From contig JASFME010000136.1 of the NCBI GenBank assembly GCA_050117725.1, positions 1-6,263 of the forward strand: a stretch of DNA of 6,263 nt, in the 5' to 3' direction. The notes beneath the pieces were generated by a model. That model was not told the origin of the DNA. It saw nothing but the letters and a program-made list of their open reading frames with translations, and ran no database searches. The DNA comes from JASFJH01 sp050117725. GTDB lineage: Bacteria > Pseudomonadota > Gammaproteobacteria > AKS1. A program made the translations under genes and the position numbers. Positions 3,991-6,263 of the stretch are shown here, piece by piece; position 1 is the stretch's first letter, and the number at the start of each line of letters is the position of its first letter.

Positions 3991-6263
3991 TCAGAACCTC
4001 CACACAAAGGTCAGAAAATAGCCCGTGCTGTGCTCATCGACGCCGTCGTACACCGGCTTCGAACGTGAAATGCCATACAGCAACTGGACCTCGTCATCAA
4101 TGTTCCAGTCATGTTCATACTGCACGGCCCAGGTATTCTCACCGTCGAAGCCGTCCTGGTAGTAACGACCGAAGGTCACCGCCAGGCGCTGGTAAAAACG
4201 GAAACCGTAGTCACGGTAGGTCAGCCACTCATTGTCCAGGGTGTATTCAATGGCATGATCGCGCCGCGGGCTGAAATACGGCACGTTGGTAAGGCTGTTG
4301 CGCGAAGCGAAAAGACGCAGGATACCATCGGTCTTGAAGTGCGGTTGCGTATACAGTCGCTCGCTATACCGGGTACTGAATGCATTACGTTCGTTGCCGT
4401 CGCTGAAATCGATATAGCGCAGGCCGGCGCCGAAACTGCGCGTGTCGCTGACGCGGTAGCCGAGATCGATATTCGTGTTTCGCCCGGTGATATCGAAGAA
4501 CCGCCCGCGTAGCGGCAGGTCGATGGCATGACTGTCATAGCCAAAGCCGAGCTGCCAGTGATCGTCGGGTGTCCAGTCCGCACGCAGGCCGACACCCTCG
4601 TCACCGCCGAACCAGTAATCGCGTGTCACCTCGGCGCTAACCAGCCAGTGCGGCCGGCGATATTCGATGCCGATCCCGGCACGCCGGTAATCGACATGCC
4701 CTTCCACGACCGTGGCCCTGGCGCGGTAGTCGTGCAGATAAACACGATAGTGGTAATCCAGTGGTTGCGAGTACATATGGGTATCGATGGTCTGGTCATC
4801 GCTGGTGCCGACAAGACTGTCACCCCTGCTTGCCGTGGCATCGATACGCAACTCGCGACGGTTATGTATGCCCCACAGCCGCCAGGCCTCGAGGATATGC
4901 TTGTTTTCGGGATAAGCCGCAAGCAATCCCTGGAGATGCTGTTGCGTGGCACGGTATTCGCGCAGATTGAACAGGGCGCGCGCACGACCGATCCTGGCGC
5001 CGAGGTACTTCGGGTCGTCGGCGATCACGATATCAAATTCACGCAACGCCCGGTGCTGCCAGCCACGCCACATGTAGATATGCGCCAGCAGGTTACGCAG
5101 TTCGACATTATGCGGGGCACGTTGCTGCAGGGGAACAAGCATCTCCTGCGCGTCTTCCAGCAGGTTGCCATAGGCACGCCCCGCGCTCGCCGTACTGTCC
5201 GCGCCCAGTTTATCGTCGTTACGAACACCCTTTGCCTCACCCTTCTGCCAAGGCTGCAATTCTTCACTCAAGGCATCAATCGTGGCGAACGCCTCGTCAA
5301 ACTGTTCGGCCTCGACATAGGCATAAAACAGGGAAAAGCGCGCCGCGATATTGGCCGGCTCGTGTTCCAGCGCCCGCAGGTAAAGATCGCGCGCCACCTC
5401 CGGTTGTTCCTCGTAGAGGTAGGCGTCGGCGGCGGCAATCAGTGCGTAACTGGTGAAATCGACACCCTGTTCGCGCATGGATTCATACAATCGAATGGCA
5501 TCTTGCATGCGTTTGCGGTCGCGCAGGGCCAGCAACATGTCGTACAGGGCATTGCTGATATGCTGGCGTTGTGCGTTGTTCTGTCGAAAGCGCGCCAGGT
5601 TCTGCTCGAGATAGGCAATCGCCCTGTCGACATCGTCATAACGCTTTTCATGTAGCGGTGAACCGAGTCTGCCCCAGCGCAGGGTAACGGCGGCACGATC
5701 GGCCAGCAGACGGTCCATTTCTTCCCGGGTGAATACATCACCGGCAGCCTCGGCATATGACAGCGCCAGGTGCGGGGCACCCATGTGCGATATCACCATG
5801 ATGCGGCCCCGTAGCGCACCGCGGTGGTCTGCATCCAGCGCCAGAATATGGTCATAGGCCGCCAGCGCGTTAAACCATTCACGGCGACGCTGGTGGACGT
5901 AGGCCAGGGCCTCCCATAGCGGGATCGATTGCGGTTCACGCTCGGCGCGCGGCTGGAGTAACTGCAGGGCCTCATCAGTGCGCCTGGCATCGGCCAGTGC
6001 CAGCGCCAGACCGAGCGTGCTTGGCAGGCGGGACGTGTCCTGCCTGAGTGCATTGCGGTAACATTGAATGGCGTAATCGAAGTGCCGGGTATTGCGCGCC
6101 GCCTTGCCAATGGCCTCGAGTACGTAGATGGGTGATACGTCCAGCCGGATCCGCCCGGCCTGCTGTAACACCGCCTCGTTGCGGCCGGCCCACTGCAAGG
6201 TCACGATATAGTCGTAACGCAAACGGCGATCATCGGGGGCAAGCTGGAGCAATTCCTCGAATT
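3991..6263 (-). CDS. pgaA: PgaA, outer-membrane PNAG export porin (5' end outside window)
   Basis: The gene is partial: its frame is open to the right edge (reading F-E-E-L before the codon at 6252-6250), so the signal peptide and about 50-70 N-terminal residues are missing by comparison with the 807-residue E. coli PgaA as I recall it. Counting the codon at 6252-6250 as residue 1, the visible 753 residues divide into a periplasmic TPR superhelix (about 1-455; clear repeats near 48-100, 112-147, 270-328 and 382-450) and a C-terminal beta-barrel (about 465-753). The barrel is rich in alternating aromatic/polar strands such as YGFRFYQRLAVTFGRYY and ends in WRF, the terminal-Phe signal for BAM-dependent insertion. 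The TPR part is known to bind PgaB and guide polymer, and the barrel is the export channel. E. coli PgaA also has the near-terminal PYDG-x-x-EH pattern, here VYDGVDEH. A polar, glycine/serine/aspartate-rich linker (about 336-360) separates two TPR blocks. A generic TPR-barrel protein such as BcsC or PelB is less likely because pgaBCD follow. Confidence 0.94.
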   Translation of the reverse strand, partial: FEELLQLAPDDRRLRYDYIVTLQWAGRNEAVLQQAGRIRLDVSPIYVLEAIGKAARNTRHFDYAIQCYRNALRQDTSRLPSTLGLALALADARRTDEALQLLQPRAEREPQSIPLWEALAYVHQRRREWFNALAAYDHILALDADHRGALRGRIMVISHMGAPHLALSYAEAAGDVFTREEMDRLLADRAAVTLRWGRLGSPLHEKRYDDVDRAIAYLEQNLARFRQNNAQRQHISNALYDMLLALRDRKRMQDAIRLYESMREQGVDFTSYALIAAADAYLYEEQPEVARDLYLRALEHEPANIAARFSLFYAYVEAEQFDEAFATIDALSEELQPWQKGEAKGVRNDDKLGADSTASAGRAYGNLLEDAQEMLVPLQQRAPHNVELRNLLAHIYMWRGWQHRALREFDIVIADDPKYLGARIGRARALFNLREYRATQQHLQGLLAAYPENKHILEAWRLWGIHNRRELRIDATASRGDSLVGTSDDQTIDTHMYSQPLDYHYRVYLHDYRARATVVEGHVDYRRAGIGIEYRRPHWLVSAEVTRDYWFGGDEGVGLRADWTPDDHWQLGFGYDSHAIDLPLRGRFFDITGRNTNIDLGYRVSDTRSFGAGLRYIDFSDGNERNAFSTRYSERLYTQPHFKTDGILRLFASRNSLTNVPYFSPRRDHAIEYTLDNEWLTYRDYGFRFYQRLAVTFGRYYQDGFDGENTWAVQYEHDWNIDDEVQLLYGISRSKPVYDGVDEHSTGYFLTFVWRF
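3997..4001 (-). promoter_or_regulatory. Strong ribosome-binding site for pgaB
   Basis: The minus strand reads GGAGG at 4001-3997, seven bases before the ATG at 3989-3987, which is near-ideal spacing. It lies within the last codons of pgaA, whose TGA (3993-3991) ends one base before the pgaB ATG. This site decides the pgaB start in favour of 3989 over the TTG at 4007. Confidence 0.85.

Noticed and set aside
4528..5655. Plus-strand open frame of 375 codons opposite pgaA
   Set aside because: It is a shadow of pgaA. It has no domain I recognise and no ribosome-binding signal, and the opposite strand shows TPR repeats and barrel strands.
1..6263. CRISPR array, insertion sequence, integrase, toxin-antitoxin or defence genes
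   Set aside because: I found no regularly spaced repeats, terminal inverted repeats or matching protein motifs; almost the whole window is accounted for by tRNA-Leu and pgaABCD.
3991..6263. PgaA mistaken for the cellulose exporter BcsC or the Pel exporter PelB
   Set aside because: All are TPR-plus-barrel proteins, but the genes that follow are a PNAG deacetylase, PNAG synthase and PgaD, and the C-terminal pattern fits PgaA.

Overview
The window holds most of a poly-beta-1,6-N-acetylglucosamine (PNAG/PGA) exopolysaccharide operon on the minus strand, pgaA-pgaB-pgaC-pgaD, converging on a plus-strand tRNA-Leu(CAG) gene at the left end. The organism is probably a gammaproteobacterium. The reasons are the E. 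coli-like gene order ABCD, an envelope system that needs an outer membrane (TPR/beta-barrel porin plus periplasmic deacetylase), close motif-level agreement with the E. coli Pga proteins as I recall them, and a gammaproteobacterial-type tRNA-Leu with an encoded CCA. Base composition is moderately GC-rich by eye. Species cannot be named from this window.

Layout, left to right: bases 1-64 hold no gene I can support. Bases 65-94 are a good sigma70-type promoter with a GC-rich discriminator. Bases 144-230 are tRNA-Leu with anticodon CAG. Bases 231-286 are a short convergent gap without a convincing terminator. The minus-strand operon then fills the rest: pgaD (287-733), pgaC (733-1995), pgaB (1992-3989) and pgaA (3991 to beyond 6263, with its 5' end outside the window). 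The four genes are packed with junctions of TGA-C-ATG (A/B), ATGA (B/C) and TAATG (C/D), so one polycistronic message with translational coupling is the natural reading. The operon promoter and any regulator or diguanylate cyclase partner lie beyond the right edge.

How the genes work together (known for the family): PgaC, a processive GT2 glycosyltransferase of the inner membrane, polymerises UDP-GlcNAc with the small membrane partner PgaD; in E. coli the PgaC-PgaD pair is activated by cyclic-di-GMP. PgaB partially N-deacetylates the chain in the periplasm and carries a second glycoside-hydrolase domain. PgaA exports the polymer through its outer-membrane barrel, with its periplasmic TPRs engaging PgaB and polymer. 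All catalytic motifs checked here are intact, so the pathway looks functional.

I found no previously undescribed system. The points worth a second look are variations on the known one: a PgaC that lacks the first N-terminal membrane segment of E. coli PgaC, an ambiguous lipoprotein/secretory signal on PgaB, and the location of the operon directly against the 3' end of a tRNA-Leu gene.
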